A stretch of DNA of 64,000 bases from Haemonchus contortus (GCA_000469685.2 LS997565.1:13326005-13390004), one strand, 5' to 3'. Counted from the stretch's first letter, positions 36,008 through 50,051 are shown. Made by a program: numbers and translations. The notes: generated by a model from the letters alone, not told the origin.

Positions 36008-36042
36008 AGGCACAGTTCACGATAGTTTTGAGGTACCCTCTT
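36008..36042 (+). repeat. MITE end of the AGGCACAG family
   Basis: AGGCACAGTTCACGATAGTT followed by TTGAGGTACCC. Only the left end is clear; no matching right end was found nearby. Confidence 0.5.
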
Positions 36043-37009
36043 AGAGTCGAAAGCCGAAGTATTGGTTGGGAATATTGTTTATCGTTTTTTGTTTAGTACG
36101 TCGTTCGACATGCCGTCAAAATCATAAATATGACGCGTAGAGACAAAAACTCAAACTGAAAGAACTAATTACCATAAGAAGTCAAAAGTGAGGATATCTA
36201 TAAAGGATACCTAACCACCATCTAGTCATTCTAGTATACCTAGCACGGGCGGCGCGCCATTCACGCCAGAGCTCTTCGCGCACGCAGCATCGTTCCAGAC
36301 CTTTCTGTTGAGATGAACCAAATAAGACTTCCAGTAGTCCACGGCTTCACCATGAATCAAGGAAAATCTCTTCATTATGGCAATGAGGCCCCTTCGAGAA
36401 TAAGAATCCACTTCAAAGGTCAACAATTTACTTGTCAAACGTTCAAAATAAGAATAACTTCAAATTTTTTGATCCTTGTAAACGCAATCCTTCTGTAAAC
36501 GTGCATAGTTGGTCAATTTCTTACTTGTTTTACTTATAAGCTCTTATTTCTCCCATTATGATGGTAGGCATGATGTTATAGCGCTTCTCGTGCGATGACC
36601 TCATTATATTGACGCGTGAATCACACCACACCCTACCTAGCACTGAGCATTGCGAACTAGCAACAACAACAACAACTAGGAATAGTGCATCAGTGGTGAT
36701 GAAAGCGAGAAATTTTGCCTATTCAACGAAAAAATAAGCTTCCTCAAATAGTAGTAAAGTAGTAATAGGGTTGTGCGAGATTACCATGACGGAAATGACA
36801 TGTAAGGGGTATTCGGACGAGAACTCAGTCGTTGCAACTGCGCAGAGAGCTGACTACATCAAACCATAACTGTCTAGAATTGCCTTTCACTGTCGCTATG
36901 GGTCATGGCAAGTTGTTTGAACTTCCTACACTGAATCTCTTATGAATGGTGCAACATCTGCAATGCCGTTAGAGCTCGTCTGTACATGCACATAAGACAA
37001 TATTTAAGC

Positions 37010-37133
37010 TTTTATTACGCCCTATTCGAGCCGTTTTCCAACCTGATAGCGCCGTATTTGGTATACAAGGGAACCACAGATTTATCCTAGCCAAATATCT
37101 CACGAGCCGTTTTCATGTAAACTGTACCTTCAA
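37010..37133 (-). repeat. Partial MITE of the AGGCACAG family
   Basis: Read on the minus strand it starts AGGTACAGTTTACATGAAAA and continues through GAGAT, AAAACGGCTCGAATAGGGCG and TAATAAAAG, the same order as in the copies at 43178 and 7950-8090. The far end is missing. Confidence 0.5.
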
Positions 37134-40100
37134 ATAGATTCCGGAACTTGATAAATTTGCATTCAAAGCAAAGAAGTAAGGTATCCTCAAACCCTTCCAA
37201 CAAAACAAACATGTAGGCCCCTTATTTTGCTCCGAACTAGCGGAGTGAAGGCTTTGTTTTCTCTTGCAAGTTAGTCAAGTAGTTCTGGCGTTGGTGCATT
37301 CCTTGATATAGTCTGGCATTGACCTTCACCCACATAAGAGTCTGACTCCGAGTTGAATTGAGTCTAATCTGCGCTGAGCTGATCTTAGAAAGACCTCATG
37401 CTATTCAAAAAGTCTTAATGCTTGATGACAACTCAGCAGGTCAAAATCGTCTTGTTTTGGTCAGCAGTCAAATCACAATGGCCGAGTAATTTCATTCACC
37501 TCGAGGGGCAGCTCATTGAAAGGCATCGAAGTTTATGGCCACAAACATTCTGGGTGAGTCACATTTTCGTTCAGGAGTAAACAATCGAGCAAACTGGCAG
37601 GTCTGGATGAATACGATAATGCTTATACATAAAAACTTGGCCCCAGCAATTATGTGAGATTGGGTGCATGGGGCTTCAAGCTTCACCAAAGCTCTGCGAC
37701 TCGGCAACTCGCTAGTTTTTTCCTGGATGTTTTGGTTTTATTTTTGTTTTCTTGATTACTGCTCTTACTGTACGTTCCATTCGCAGTGATGAATGAGAAG
37801 AAATCATCAAAGCGAACTAATGAAGCATAATTTATCATTCAGAACGGTTAATTTTCTTGATACGCGCCCTATTTTTACGCAAAAATCATTTGATGCTATT
37901 CCAGGGCATAAATGAGCATCGTAAACATCAGGAAGGGAACAGAGGCTTTCGTAAGGGTGGTCCCTGGACTCCCTGGTTCTTTTAAATTTCTATCTTTGAC
38001 TGCTTGAATTATCTACAATTAGTTTCTATGTGGGAGTGTGCGTATTCCTGAACGGCAGCATACATTGCATGCATTGGGGATGCCAAGTCGAAGTGGCCAT
38101 TTGAGATAAGACCTATACTGCTAGACGTATTTTTGGATGTTGATTTCAAATCTGCTTTCCAAATTTGACGAATTTCTCTAAATGGAGATATGAGTGATTT
38201 CGGTGAGGTTGACAGAAGAAAACCTAAATTACATGGATGTGCCTCACTCACAAACGGCAGCTTTGAGCAGTGGTAAGTGTTACGCTTCATGGACGAGAGA
38301 CTAGGGTACGGGCTTTGTGGGGTGTTGATCTCATCAGCTATTGTTGATTGCTTCTCAAATAATAATTGTTTAAACGTTTAATTACCCAAGTTTGATGTGC
38401 CACACCGACACAGCATAAGTGCAGCGAGTTACGAAAAATAGGCTTTATTGGCTGAATTCTCACTCATACTTGACTGACAGTATATCAAAAGTTCAGCGTG
38501 ATTTGCCTGAAACCCTTGCAAGAATTTACCACGCAAATTCCCACACAGACGTCTAGATATGTGCCCATGGCAAACACATCCTGAATGACGGGAGTTAGGA
38601 AATGGACTCAAGATTGCGATGTCTCCGATGATAATAATATAGATATGAGGGTTAGCCCATGATCGTTTTCTGTCGTCGGTTCATAAAGGAAATCGAACTT
38701 CTGCGTTCGGAACCTAGCTAGGTTAAACAATTTGGTCGTTGTTCTCAAGCTGAGAGGTACCTGGAACAAAGCGGCCTGGAAATGATGGAGCACCTTTCCA
38801 CAGAGCGGTCAAACAATTATGTGCCTACAATAAAAGTTGGAAGTTGACTTTACGTAATTGTTTCCGATTAGTTGATTTTTTTCAAGCCGACTTAAGTCCA
38901 CATCGAAGGTGCACAGTCTTCCACTGTTTCATCGAAAGCTGTAGCAAAATCTTTAAGACATGCTCCCTTCCCATGTACCCCCAAAGAAAATTTAAAGTGA
39001 GGCCAGCAAAAAGGATCAGGGACTGGGTTTCATTGGAAAGGACCTTGAGCCGACCGAAGAGAATCACATACGGGGTGCTAGTCCGAATGACAACCTAGGG
39101 CAACAATTGCGACGATATTTCAGTCAATCTGCCGCGGAAGAGGCGCTCAGAAGCCAAATAGGTGGAGGCTCATATGGCATTGGGATTACCATGGACGAGC
39201 AAAATGGATTTCGATGAACAGAGTAGAGGAATAGAGATGAAAGACATTTTCTGGTAAGGAAAAACAACTTGTTCAGTGTTTTCTACGTCATCGGTTGCTA
39301 AAAATGAGATATGAGAGAAGGACAGACGAGCAGAAGTGCACGTACCGCCTCTACGGAACGGAGAAATTCCAATAACTATAGCATCAATTGATGTGTGATT
39401 ACAAAGCACCAAAGCCCGCATGGATGAATTGCTTTACTGGTCCTCGACTGTTTTGAGAAAACCACATTCATTAGTGAGACGTACCGAGTAGATACGGATG
39501 GATTATCTGAGACCCCGATACCAGAGGGGCGAATAAATAATCAGATTGGCAGAGAATATGAATCTTGTTGCTGTTTGGCTTGGCCAGTGAACGAGTAACA
39601 GCAGTGGAACCTTCGTGATGAGAAACTGTCATGGTCGCGAGGACCCAGGACAATTTCTCATAACGAATATTCCACTTCCGTTACTCGTTCATTCGACTCG
39701 TTTCCTTTCGAACATAAAGTAGTACAAAGAGGTAACTAAATGTGATTCGACGTAGGTTTAGAAAAGTCAGTTTAAAAATTTAAAGAAAAAAATCTTCCGT
39801 GCAACTGTCAAGTGGAAGTGTAACTCATGTCAAGTGCTGATTAGAGCATAGCAGGTAATAACGTTACAGGTTCGTTCCCATTGAGAGACGTGGTGAAGCC
39901 ACCGTTCCAGCCAGCTATTCTAGTCCTAACAAACCGTGAACTTGAGCATACTACATTTAAATATGTAAATGAAAAGATTGGTGGGCTTACATACCTGCCC
40001 TTCGATTTTGTCTTGTATGACATAAACTTATTACTAATTATATTTACAAATGAATTTCTCAAAACAGAGTGAGTGTTCGGAAGGAGAAAACCTACAGCCA

Positions 40101-43100
40101 AAAAACCTTATCATAGTTCAGGAGATTTTTGTTAGTCTGATGAAGCAAATAAGCTGAAACGTCAGCTAAATAGACACTACAAGCCGTGGCTACAAACTCA
40201 GTAGCAACTCAGCACCCGTCAACATGCAAACTACAAAGATTGTCTGAGCATTAATATATCGAAAAAAGTCAGCAGAAACAGTGCTTAGCTTGTCAACCGG
40301 TCAAATACAGGGAGAGGGGAAACATTGGTTGAAGCAGGTTTATTTGTTCTCTCATACCTTTTAGCAGTCAGCTGCAAGACTCCGATGAATGATCCCAAAC
40401 TGAGTCTTCATGTGAGGAGGAAAGTCTCATACAAATTTATGATAATTCTGAATTTGAAAAAATGGGGTTGTAGCCAAATACTTTCCGAAAAAAGTGCGAA
40501 GAGTGACGATTCCGCTTGCGGAGACCCGTTACTGAAGAGATTGTAGCACGAGGCACACCTAGTGTTTGCACGGCATGGCGAAGAAGTTCCACGTGAAAGG
40601 TGCTAAGCCTGAGCTCTCTTGATGAAATGCTCTCTTAATTAACCCCGTTTCCACCTGAACTTTAGCCTTAAAACTCAAAAACCCTTTCGTCGACCCGTGC
40701 GATACATGAAGAGCAGTGAAATAGGGTTACATGTAGTATACTCTGAGTCGACAAAATGGACAAGAACTACACGAGAAGCCGATCCTGGAAGCCTCACAGG
40801 AATAGTTGAAGGCCGGCTGATTCATTCTGTTCACCGAACGTAAGCGCAGCAAAGACTGAAGATGCTCGATATGGCCTCATACAAGGAGAACTGAGGCCAA
40901 ATAACAGTCTACTAAGAAGAAAAACTACAAATTGAAGTAGTCCATATAGCCTAGGAAGAATTTCGTAGAAAGGGCTCATTTGGACATGAATTTCGAAAGT
41001 TCAGCTATTCTCAAGTGACGTACTGAATTCAGGTCAGATATAGTCAGCAAATACAGACAAACCCAGGAACGAAGTGTTTTAAAAGCATAAGGCGCGGAAG
41101 GGCTCAGTAATACGAAGATCAACTGGCTCGCGATGAAGCGGGGATGAGCTTGTTCTTTCTCTCTAAAAAACAAAAAAAACCAATCTCTGAAACTTACTGG
41201 TGAGTGGTGAAAGGAAAAAGAGCTCTCACAATGCATAGCATCCCCTAATATTTTGAGCCTGAAAGGGACTAGAAAGGAAAAGAAACAAAGCGCTGTGAAC
41301 GAATGTAGTACACATAATAGGGCAGGTTGGGAAGAAGAGCTACATCCTTCAAAACTGCTCAGGCAGGAGTCCGCCTTCATAGAATGTCTGCGTTCAAGGA
41401 ATGGACGGAAGGCTTTTACTGCTTGAGTGAACACAGGATTAGTGAGATAGAAGCTCTTGAAACTAGATTTTCAAGTGGCCGATAACACGAACAAAGTACG
41501 AATAGCCAAAGAATACCTTATACATATACATATACATTCATTTGTATATATGTATGTAGAAGAGAACGGTGAGTTAGGCATGTCGTTGACTCCGTGATGT
41601 CGCCACCTAGGAGTTCACACAATCCAATAGGAATCATAAGGTTCAGGCTTTCATTTTAGATCCATTCCTATCTCGAAGAAACGTATACGACATCTTGGGA
41701 TCCCTGAGGTAATCTTTCGACTGCATCTCTGATGCAGGTTCAATTACCAGTACACAATTACCCTCATAAGCTCGGTTTGTTCTCGTTTTGAGAAGTAGGT
41801 GCACAAATGCGATCTCCTAAGACAGTGTAATGTTAGGTGCTCAGATTACTTCTCATCAAAAATCACTCTGTACTTCAACATTTCACTCAGATCCTATTTA
41901 AATGCTCAACAAGGTGAGGGAAAGAAGGATAGAGAGAAATTTTTTTCATGAATGCTTTGTACAAAATAAGTAACATTGGAATGGGAAAATGATCGAATTT
42001 CATGTGGAGTGTACATACATGTAATGTGCGTGGCGCGATTTAAGCCAATGCATTCTGAAACTGGATGTCTTATCTTCATTTCTCGTAACCACAGCTGTAT
42101 ATTACGGAAGCAGAAAACTGTACCCTGACGAAATAAAAACGTATTTTCAAAGTAGGTCTTTAACTTTACTTGTTGTTTTACCTACTCAAAGGATTACTCT
42201 CGTTATATGAACTGACCCCATTTCTTCTACAATACTACTATAATGCTACCCAGATGTAAGAAAATTCCCGACGACATGGGCAGCAGTGCTAGATACACTA
42301 TGAATCGACTATAGAAATAGACACCATTGCGACAAAACAAATAATGAGAGGCATTCAGACTATTTGCCACTCAGAGATCATTTTCCCTGTGATTTGCTGT
42401 CAACAAGAACGTAGTAAAAGACAGACTACGAACACAATTATGCAATATCCAGACGGATTATGCTAGAAAACAAAAGTAAGAAACTGTTGAGGAGGAGCTT
42501 GATGAAGAAAACGGATGGAATATTCACATCAAGGGGTGAATAGAATCCATAACTACAGATGTGGTACGGAACATTGGACGAAGGTTTGAAGGATGAGTGG
42601 CAACTAGAGTGGGACAATAGGTTCGAATTTTCCAATATCCGCGCGAGCAACCACAGAGTGCTTGATAGTGGTCTCGTCGAAGAGCCTGCCTTTACTAGCA
42701 CTTGGCCCCGCACCCAAGTAATCGATAGAGCGCATATTTTCGAGTATGACCTGTTCCGTACGCGTTCCAACCATTGATCACTTGCCTTTTGAACTTCCAT
42801 ATGCCGTGTTCTATCCTGTCCGAACATGTAATGCATTTTACCCAAGCGGTCGATCTCGTCCAATTACAAAATTCAGAGTGACGGTGATGTCGGGTCTGTT
42901 TTGTGACTATTTCTACGAGAGCAACCACCCTTTCCTGCTAGTTCGGTAAGTGAAAGTAAAAGTTTGATAACCTCGTAGTAGCCGTAACCATGAGTACCTG
43001 GACCATTCACTTACAGCTAATAGCTTGTTAGCCGTGATCGAAAAACCGCGTAGACTGATCGTTTCTAAGCCCCAGCTCATAGGCTAAGCCATGGGTAGCC

Positions 43101-43177
43101 ACTTGTCATATATTAGCGGTGCAATTTGTAGTGCATTCAAAAAAGTGCGATTAGTGCCACGATCTGAGGCTGCTTAA

Positions 43178-43687
43178 AGGCACAGTTTACGACGAAAATG
43201 GTTCCTGAGATTCTCTCGTAGTATGAATTCGAGGCCTCCCTCTATACCATACCTGTCGTTATGAGGTCGAAAAACGTTAGGGCGCAATAAGGGGACAGGA
43301 ATTGTGTCATGTGAGTGTCACATTCATGGTGGACGAGTTTCAACAGCGTTGTAGAGGCTGCGCTAGCTCAAGGGCCTCCCATTTAGAAAGTTCAAAAAAC
43401 TCGTCATAACCCATGGCGACAGTGGATGACAGTTATAGACAGTTTTGGCTCGATGTAGCCAGCTCTTTGCAAAATTGTAACAACTGAAATCCCGACCGAA
43501 TACTCATTGAATGCCATTGATGTCATGGTAATCTCGTACAACTTCTATTTCCACTACTATGGAAAGGCTTGTTTTCCCGCGTAGTAGGCGGATTTTCCCG
43601 CTTCTTTTGCCATCGACGTATTGCTCTACATAATCATCCTCTTTTTAACTCAGGAAGGATAGCTCAAAATTATTGTGAACTGTGCCT
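43178..43687. mobile_element. MITE of the AGGCACAG family, complete
   Basis: The left end AGGCACAGTTTACGACGAAA and the right end CAAAATTATTGTGAACTGTGCCT are inverted copies. At 510 bp with no open frame it appears to be a full-length member. The left flank ends TTAA, and TAA also follows one base beyond the right end, so the target duplication is uncertain. Confidence 0.7.
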
Positions 43688-45452
43688 GTAAGATTATGTT
43701 GAACTTCAGTGAACGAGGCTCCAAACGGGGCTACAATGTAAAGGACACACATTTAGGCCCGAATCAACTCCAACTTTGGTCAACCTTTAAATCAGTATAG
43801 ATTGCTGCTGGAACGTTTCGAAATAGGTCTGACGCTAATGTAAACGATCCTAGCATTTCGAACCACCAGTTAAGGCTCGCCCACCACTCACACCAGTTAT
43901 AGGATATGGATTTCGAGGTGGTCTTAATGAGTATTCGGATATCTCTATTTCTCAGTGTGGCTCAAGTTTGAAAAGCCTCATGAAGTAATCAGATAATGAT
44001 GAAAACTTCATTCGATTACATTCGAGACCATAAAAGCTGTTGGTTTCATTGGAACTGATTAGTAAATGAGGGATTATTCCAAAGCTTCTTGTAATCCCTT
44101 AAGACGCTTCAGCCTTTTTGTAGCAAAAGATCGATAGCGAGGACAGAACGAAAAAGCAAGATCCGAGAATCTCAATGGATGGGTTATCCCATTCAGAATT
44201 CCGCTGAAGATTAGAAATTTCAAGAAAGGCATGACAAAGAGAATGAGCTCAGAGCGGAAGGGAAAGTGCAGAGCACAACGGCCGACAACGTTCCTCCTAC
44301 TTGATTAGCTCACTTGCTCTTCTCTCTTTTGCGCTTCTACGGCATCCTGAGATCGGAAATGGAAACAGCCGTGAAATCGACGAAAGAAATGAGTGTAGGG
44401 CAAATTGGAACGAGATGAAAATGGGTAGAAAAAATAGTGGCAATCTATAGAATTGGGTTTTCTCTGATATAAATCGAGTCAGGAAAAGTCCTAAGGAACT
44501 GTTAAGGCTATAAACATCCTAGTCATTTAATCCGACTACTTTATTTACTTGAGAGAACGAGTCGACCCATATTCATATCGAGAATACGGCTAGGTGTGTC
44601 GATCTTGAAGTCGTCGTGAATTCTGAAAGTAAGGCCTGTCCTATGCTGCCTTACAGAGTAGGATCTGTGTGATGAAATGGACTCTTCATCAGCCGTGGGC
44701 AATCCTCTGCATCAGCTACAAGTCACAAGACAAGTTACAGCAAGTCCCGAAGAGCTTCCGAGCAAGCGTTGGAGCAGTAGGGCAGTAGTGGAACCCGTTC
44801 CTGTTTTGCTGTTCGATGTGAATGCGTTCTGTACATGTAATGATTGGATATATGACCAGATACCCGCCATGGGCAGTTCCCATGTTGCCTAGAGCAACTG
44901 GGAGCCGCCGATTGGATTGAGGGGGAGAGAACTAACAATAAGTTCGTTAGTTCCATTAGAAGAACCAAGTTCGAGACCGTGAAAACGTGCTTATTCGAGG
45001 GTTCGGGATTCTAGAGGTTGGACTAATTGTGTGTAACGAGTAAGACCAACCTGTATATCTTAATCTCACAATTTTCAACTTTGGCTTCCATCGGCCTCCT
45101 GTTGGCAGCGTTTTCTGAGACCCACCTAGAACCTCTACTATCCCCTTATGAAGTGAATGGCTAATCAGTTGGCATCGTTCTAATGAACACTTTCCTCATC
45201 TTAACATCAACACAATCCTATGAGAATAGCTAGTTCCTCTTGATGAATGAGTAGCCGTCGTTCATTAAGCCCATACAGAAAGTACTACATCATGGAGTCC
45301 ACAGATCCATTTTGTTGTTTGACATTTCGTTTTTCTTTGTCGCCGAATTCAAACGGAATATGACGGATTTCGGATTCAAGTTCGAATTGACGGCATCTAT
45401 TTCCCTCTTCATGTTGTGGTAACTGCTGTTTTACCGCCGCAGTGCGCGAAGC

Positions 45453-45729
45453 GAAAGTCTCACAAGGTTGGCGATTTGTGGGCAAAACTCCAGTCTCGGA
45501 CGGGACTCGAATCCGTACTTGTCTTTTCCGGGGACCGTGCTCTTATCCCTTACACTACCGAGACCCCGCTTGCCCTCGCCTTCTTAATGTCTTATATGCC
45601 ATAGCTTATCAGCACTCACACGTACAACGTGTTGAGCCGGTCGGCCAATATCAGCACGACATCAGACGGGTTCGAGTCCCGTCCGAGACTGGAGTTTTGC
45701 CCACAAATCGCCAACCTTGTGAAACTTTC
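45453..45729. repeat. Inverted pair of a second tRNA-derived repeat
   Basis: Arms 45453-45517 and 45665-45729 are inverted near-identical copies (CACAAGGTTGGCGATTTGTG, GGGCAAAACTCCAGTCTCGG) around about 147 bp. Each arm includes a tRNA-like T arm with TTCGAGTCC. On the minus strand 45564-45493 forms a 72-nt tRNA-like unit: acceptor stem GTCTCGG/CCGAGAC is perfect and the D stem pairs, but the anticodon arm does not and the T stem has one A-C mismatch. The right copy has a perfect T stem but no clear 5' half. This is a SINE-type relic, not a functional tRNA. Confidence 0.7.
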
Positions 45730-46077
45730 CCTCTTCATTCCGCTGAGATACGGATGCAACCATGAGTCCCTTATCATAGCAATATTGAGTTAGCCTTTCA
45801 ATGGTTAAGCACGGTGCTCTCTCAGGAATTATTGTGGAATTTTGGATTGCTCTCATCAGCATCTGAACAACTGAACAAATCAAGACGATAATCACTTTTT
45901 TCAATAGTCAACTCGATTCAGACCTACAGCAAATTTTCATGGCGGCTCCCTCTTGTGGAGAACATCACTTCTGCTCGTCTTTTGATGGTCGTTCCAAAAT
46001 CTGTGGTGATGGAGAACTTGTCGACTGATATCTAGTTTTCATTCTTTATCCATAACTAATAAGTAACTGCGATCTTT

Positions 46078-46318
46078 GGCTTGATCAGTCACGTCTCGAG
46101 ATGCTCCCACGCATACGCCTTCTATTCAAAATGTTTTCAATGCGTGCGCGTGTGACCGATGCAATGACTTGCAGTCGCCGGTCTATGTCAGCATAATTCA
46201 GTGCTTTTATCCTCAGACAAGCCTGATACAAACGAATAGAACTAGGGGGATGAAAGCTTGATTGGTCTAGGCGAGCGTAAATTCGGGTTACGATCACCGG
46301 AGCATGCATGAGATGATA
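46078..46318 (-). repeat. tRNA-derived SINE, diverged copy
   Basis: The core TTTTATCCTCAGACAAGCCTG, GATTGGTCTAGGCGAGCG and the position of CAATGACTTGCAGTCGCCGG show the family. It is more diverged than the other copies. Confidence 0.7.
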
Positions 46319-49300
46319 CACGCATTGGAAACTTGGTTCACGGTATGACACAAGTTTACGTATTCGACAAAGCGCAACTCCAACAAAGCGGCTCATCGCC
46401 AATTACAGCATTTTCTGGGAAGAGATAGCTCCTATAAGAATTCACCCGTTCACCGCTTGTGAGAGGCTGAGAAAGATGCTTACACTCATCTGCTCTGTTC
46501 AGATTAGACGGGCATGAAATTTGTGCGTTTGTTAGGTAATTTAGATGAAGCGTGTGCCATTCCATTACCATTCCCTTCTCATGTGCCGCCTAAACAACCT
46601 TTGGCTCGATTCCTTTGAGTCCTTTGAGCTACTTCAGGATCAAAAGAGGGAGCAACCAACATCTTCTATGGAAATCTCATTCAAAGAAATGCTGTTCTGA
46701 AAAAAAAAATGAAACGAGAAATCAGGGTTGCGTAAGGTGATATCTCGTAAAGATAGTACATAACGAATGCATTCTCTACTGAATTTGTAAGGCTGGCAAA
46801 TAAGATTGCCCTCATTTTTCTGAAAGAACTCACAAGAGGACTCAGTTGATGCAGTTACTCAGTTTTTTAGCGATCACTCAGGAGCAGACCTCGACAGATG
46901 TTGTTCTTGATACGATCTCCACACAGAATAGTAACTTCTAGAACTCTGCTTCAAATGTAAATTTGGATCTATAGCTTGATCTAAACAAGCTAACAAGAGG
47001 TGGAGGCTTGTTTCCCATGATTGCAGCTTAGTGCCAGATAGGTTCTCCAAGTCATACCGTCTCTAAGAGAGCCATGCCGAAGTTGCCATGCCAATAGAAG
47101 TACTGTGCATTGTGTTCCCAGCAATAAGTACCAGGTCGCTCAGAAAGTAGCTGCAGAACATATCGCAAATTTCTCTGGAAGATTCTAGAAGTTTCGATGG
47201 AGTTACACCATTAACCTGAACGTGTATGCCATCCAATCCTGCGAGCCCTTCACTGCTCAACTAGCCCGGTGATGGCTGTCTCCCCATACTCTGTACTTTC
47301 TTCTTCACAAGTTCGAACCTATGAATTCTCGCCTCAAATATTAGGTTCTCAAGTCATTCCTGAGAGGTTTTAAATACCTCTGGTTCCTACGCTTTAAAGC
47401 GCATAACAAGAAGGTCGGAGATGAGTCTCAATCTGATTGACCAACTGCGATATCATGGTATCTGCGGATATGTATTCCCATGCAAGCGTGTAGCGTCCAA
47501 TTCGATGTGGTACTTCTATAGAAACTTCTGGAGCGTTCCAGTAAAATCACAACTATCGTGAAATTCCCTTCTGTACACCCTGATCAACGCTATATAACCA
47601 TAACCATCCCTTCCACTATTTGATCTAGCCACTGACCTACATTAGACATCAGAAGCTCCTGCGAATAATGACGCGAACACCCTGGAATCCTTCCGGAATC
47701 TCGGAAAAAAAAATGCTCAAAAGTGCGACAATTGACAATAAATGGAACAAAACCGGAAACCCCACTGTTCTAACATAAGACCCTTGGGATGCGAAAAAAC
47801 GTCTAGGTGGATTTGATTGAATGTTTGAAAGTTTATAGCGGAAGGCCAGAAAAAAAGACCCAGCACTTCTTGCAAAGCATTGAGCCTGCTTTGTAAAAAA
47901 GTAAGACTGGCTGCAGTAACTCTTGACATCACTCGCTTATTCCGATAGCTTTCTCAAAACTTCGATTGAGCGCACTTCGGGCGATCCGATGCCTCGAAGG
48001 GAATTTTGAAAACAGGAAAAATGAATAAACATTAGAAGAAAACAAAAATTGTTCCGTCGCAGCCTGACACTGTAGCATAGAGGAGACGGAAGGAAACATC
48101 TGTTCAATGTTCACATAATAGGAAGTCGATTTTCAAGTTCCCGTTGAATCCTCGTGGGTCCAAAGAACGCCTCAGAAAACGCCCATTGGAACTACGAAGG
48201 CAATTTCGTTCGAAAATGTGAGCAGCTATCCTACTTATTGAAGAAAAAGCATCACCTTCAAGGAATGATGCAAAATTATGGGCGTTCTCCGGGGAGGACT
48301 ACTGTATTTCGTTGCTGACGTAAGAGTAAAATATGAATAAAATGACAAATACAATAATATTCACGGTCATCGAGTTCTAGAGTCACAACAATGCTCCTAT
48401 AGGGTTTGTTTGTTATGTGGACCTCCGTAGGCAGAGGTATGCAACTGAGTCGGGGACTTGAAGGATTCAAAATCTTCAAGTTTTCATCCCTCGATAAAGA
48501 CTTTTGTCAAGGGGTGAAGGCTTTGGAGTTCTTGTTCCTAGAATTCTTCATTATGCGATAGCGACTGGAACTGCAGTATGGTCCTACTATTGCGAAACGG
48601 TGTCTCTTGCAGACCCAAACATGTTCTACTCAGAACAGTTTCTGGTCACACCTCAGACCACTGCCGTGTTTATAAGGACCTGATAGTATTGAGTACTTCA
48701 TTCCTATGCCCTATCCCTAGATTTAAGAAACAATTCATTAAGGGACAAGAAAGCAAAGGCATTCATCCAACACGAATTGAATATATGATAATGAGTCCTA
48801 GCTAATCAAGACAACTTGAGTAATGAACACTCAGAATAGGAAATGTTTGGATCTGTGAAAGACCGGAACCGCGAAGCTTTTCCGCAAAAGATTCAGAAGG
48901 AGCGTTATTTTCCACCTATACCACCTTCATCGTGATTCTCACTTCTATACATACATTTTAGTCTCTACCCAGTTCTGACCGGCCTCAAGCACAAGAACTA
49001 CAAGATTCCCGTACAAGCTTAGTCGGCTTTAGTGGAATCCTACTATGAGGAGAAATGAACATAACACTTGGGAAACTGTAAGAGCCTGGCTTTTTTCAAG
49101 AGATTGGAGAAGGATGGAGCTATCTCTCGAACATACCATAATCTACAACGAAAAGTACATGAATTACGTCTGAGTGGGAGCCTATATTAAAGTTTTTGCA
49201 CATTTGCACATTCCCCAAGGGTGTCCTTGGGGAATCACCCCTTTTTTCAACCTGTTTCAAGCAAATATTCTTCCTAAACTTATTGGATTCCGAGAACTCC

Positions 49301-49497
49301 GTATGAGATAGCTTTCAAAAGGATGTCTACATCCCGGCCGAACAGTTCTAAAGCTATTGGTGCGAGGGACCAGCACATGGTGGGGAAAGTCAACTGCGAT
49401 GCTAAAAATGATGGCCTTAAAACAGATTGATACTTTCTATTCGACTCACTATGTTGAATCTATATCAACAAGACTATTTCTCTATTTTCTCCATAGC

Positions 49498-50051
49498 GGA
49501 TGGACGAGATTGTAATGCCGGAGCCTTCACCCTTGATTCTGACTGCAGCGTAGAGAAGACATCTTGTGATTTGTTTTCTCCAGACGTACTGTCAGTTTCA
49601 CAACAATACAATACGTTTCCAAAAACTAAGCGATATGAACCCGTCCAATGGTCCTATGATTCACTTATGGAGAAGCAAGTGATGTGGAAAACTGGCGATT
49701 CTGCGCAGCATGATAGCGAAAAGGAAGTGAAGGTTGAAGGGGGGAAAAGGCCGAATAAGAGCAGCAATAAGGGAGAGCTTCGTGCAGTTGAATTGATAAG
49801 TGGATGAGCAAAGAGAAGGAGAGCCCACTCCTAAAAAAAAAACTCTTCCGGCAGTCTGTTCATGCGTGCCGTCCAAGGCAACAAAGGCAGCAGAATCGCA
49901 TTTCCTCAACTTTTTATATAAGGCGCATAACCGCCTCTGTCAATGGAAAATGCTGCAAAGTGAAGCGAACGAAGACATTAAGGAGAACTACGAGAAGATG
50001 ATTGTCTCTCAGCAAAGGAATTTCTTTACTCAGGAATTGCTTAAGAGTGAG
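49498..50051 (+). CDS. Unrecognised coding-like segments (two frames)
   Basis: Not recognised. After a good acceptor (TTCTCCATAG) the frame GRDCNAGAFTLDSDCSVEKT stays open to 49807 and is Ser/Lys-rich with paired Cys. From 49800 a different frame, beginning DEQREGEPTPKKKTLPAV, stays open and includes ESHFLNFLYKAHNRLCQWKM and QQRNFFTQELLKSE just before a strong GTACCT donor at 50052. The two frames meet without an obvious intron, so this is either a gene with a +1 shift (pseudogene or sequencing error) or two exons whose junction I cannot set. The run of ten A at 49833 is a likely error site. Confidence 0.3.

Larger units (their letters stand above)
31901..49497. other. Long interval without a supportable gene
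   Basis: This 17.6 kb holds inverted repeats (32972-33115, 45453-45729), SINE copies (33461-33700, 34928-35002, 46078-46318), MITE copies (36008-36042, 37010-37133, 43178-43687), a (CAA)n run near 36661 and short frames. Several minus-strand frames between 37.5 and 41.4 kb are hydrophobic, for example at 39653-39471 with a good GTACGT donor, but none joins into a family I recognise. I leave them unannotated. Confidence 0.4.

Noticed and set aside
40976..41434. 152-codon minus-strand open frame, hydrophobic and Phe/Ser-rich
   Set aside because: Despite its length it has low-complexity composition, no recognisable motif and no clear splice partners; probably chance.
42438..42949. Overlapping frames on both strands that might be retroelement sequence
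   Set aside because: The sequence feels repeat-like, but I saw no reverse transcriptase motif and no second copy in the window.
45493..45564. Possible functional tRNA gene on the minus strand
   Set aside because: The acceptor and D stems pair, but the anticodon arm cannot form a five-base stem and the T stem has an A-C mismatch. The same sequence is part of a repeat.
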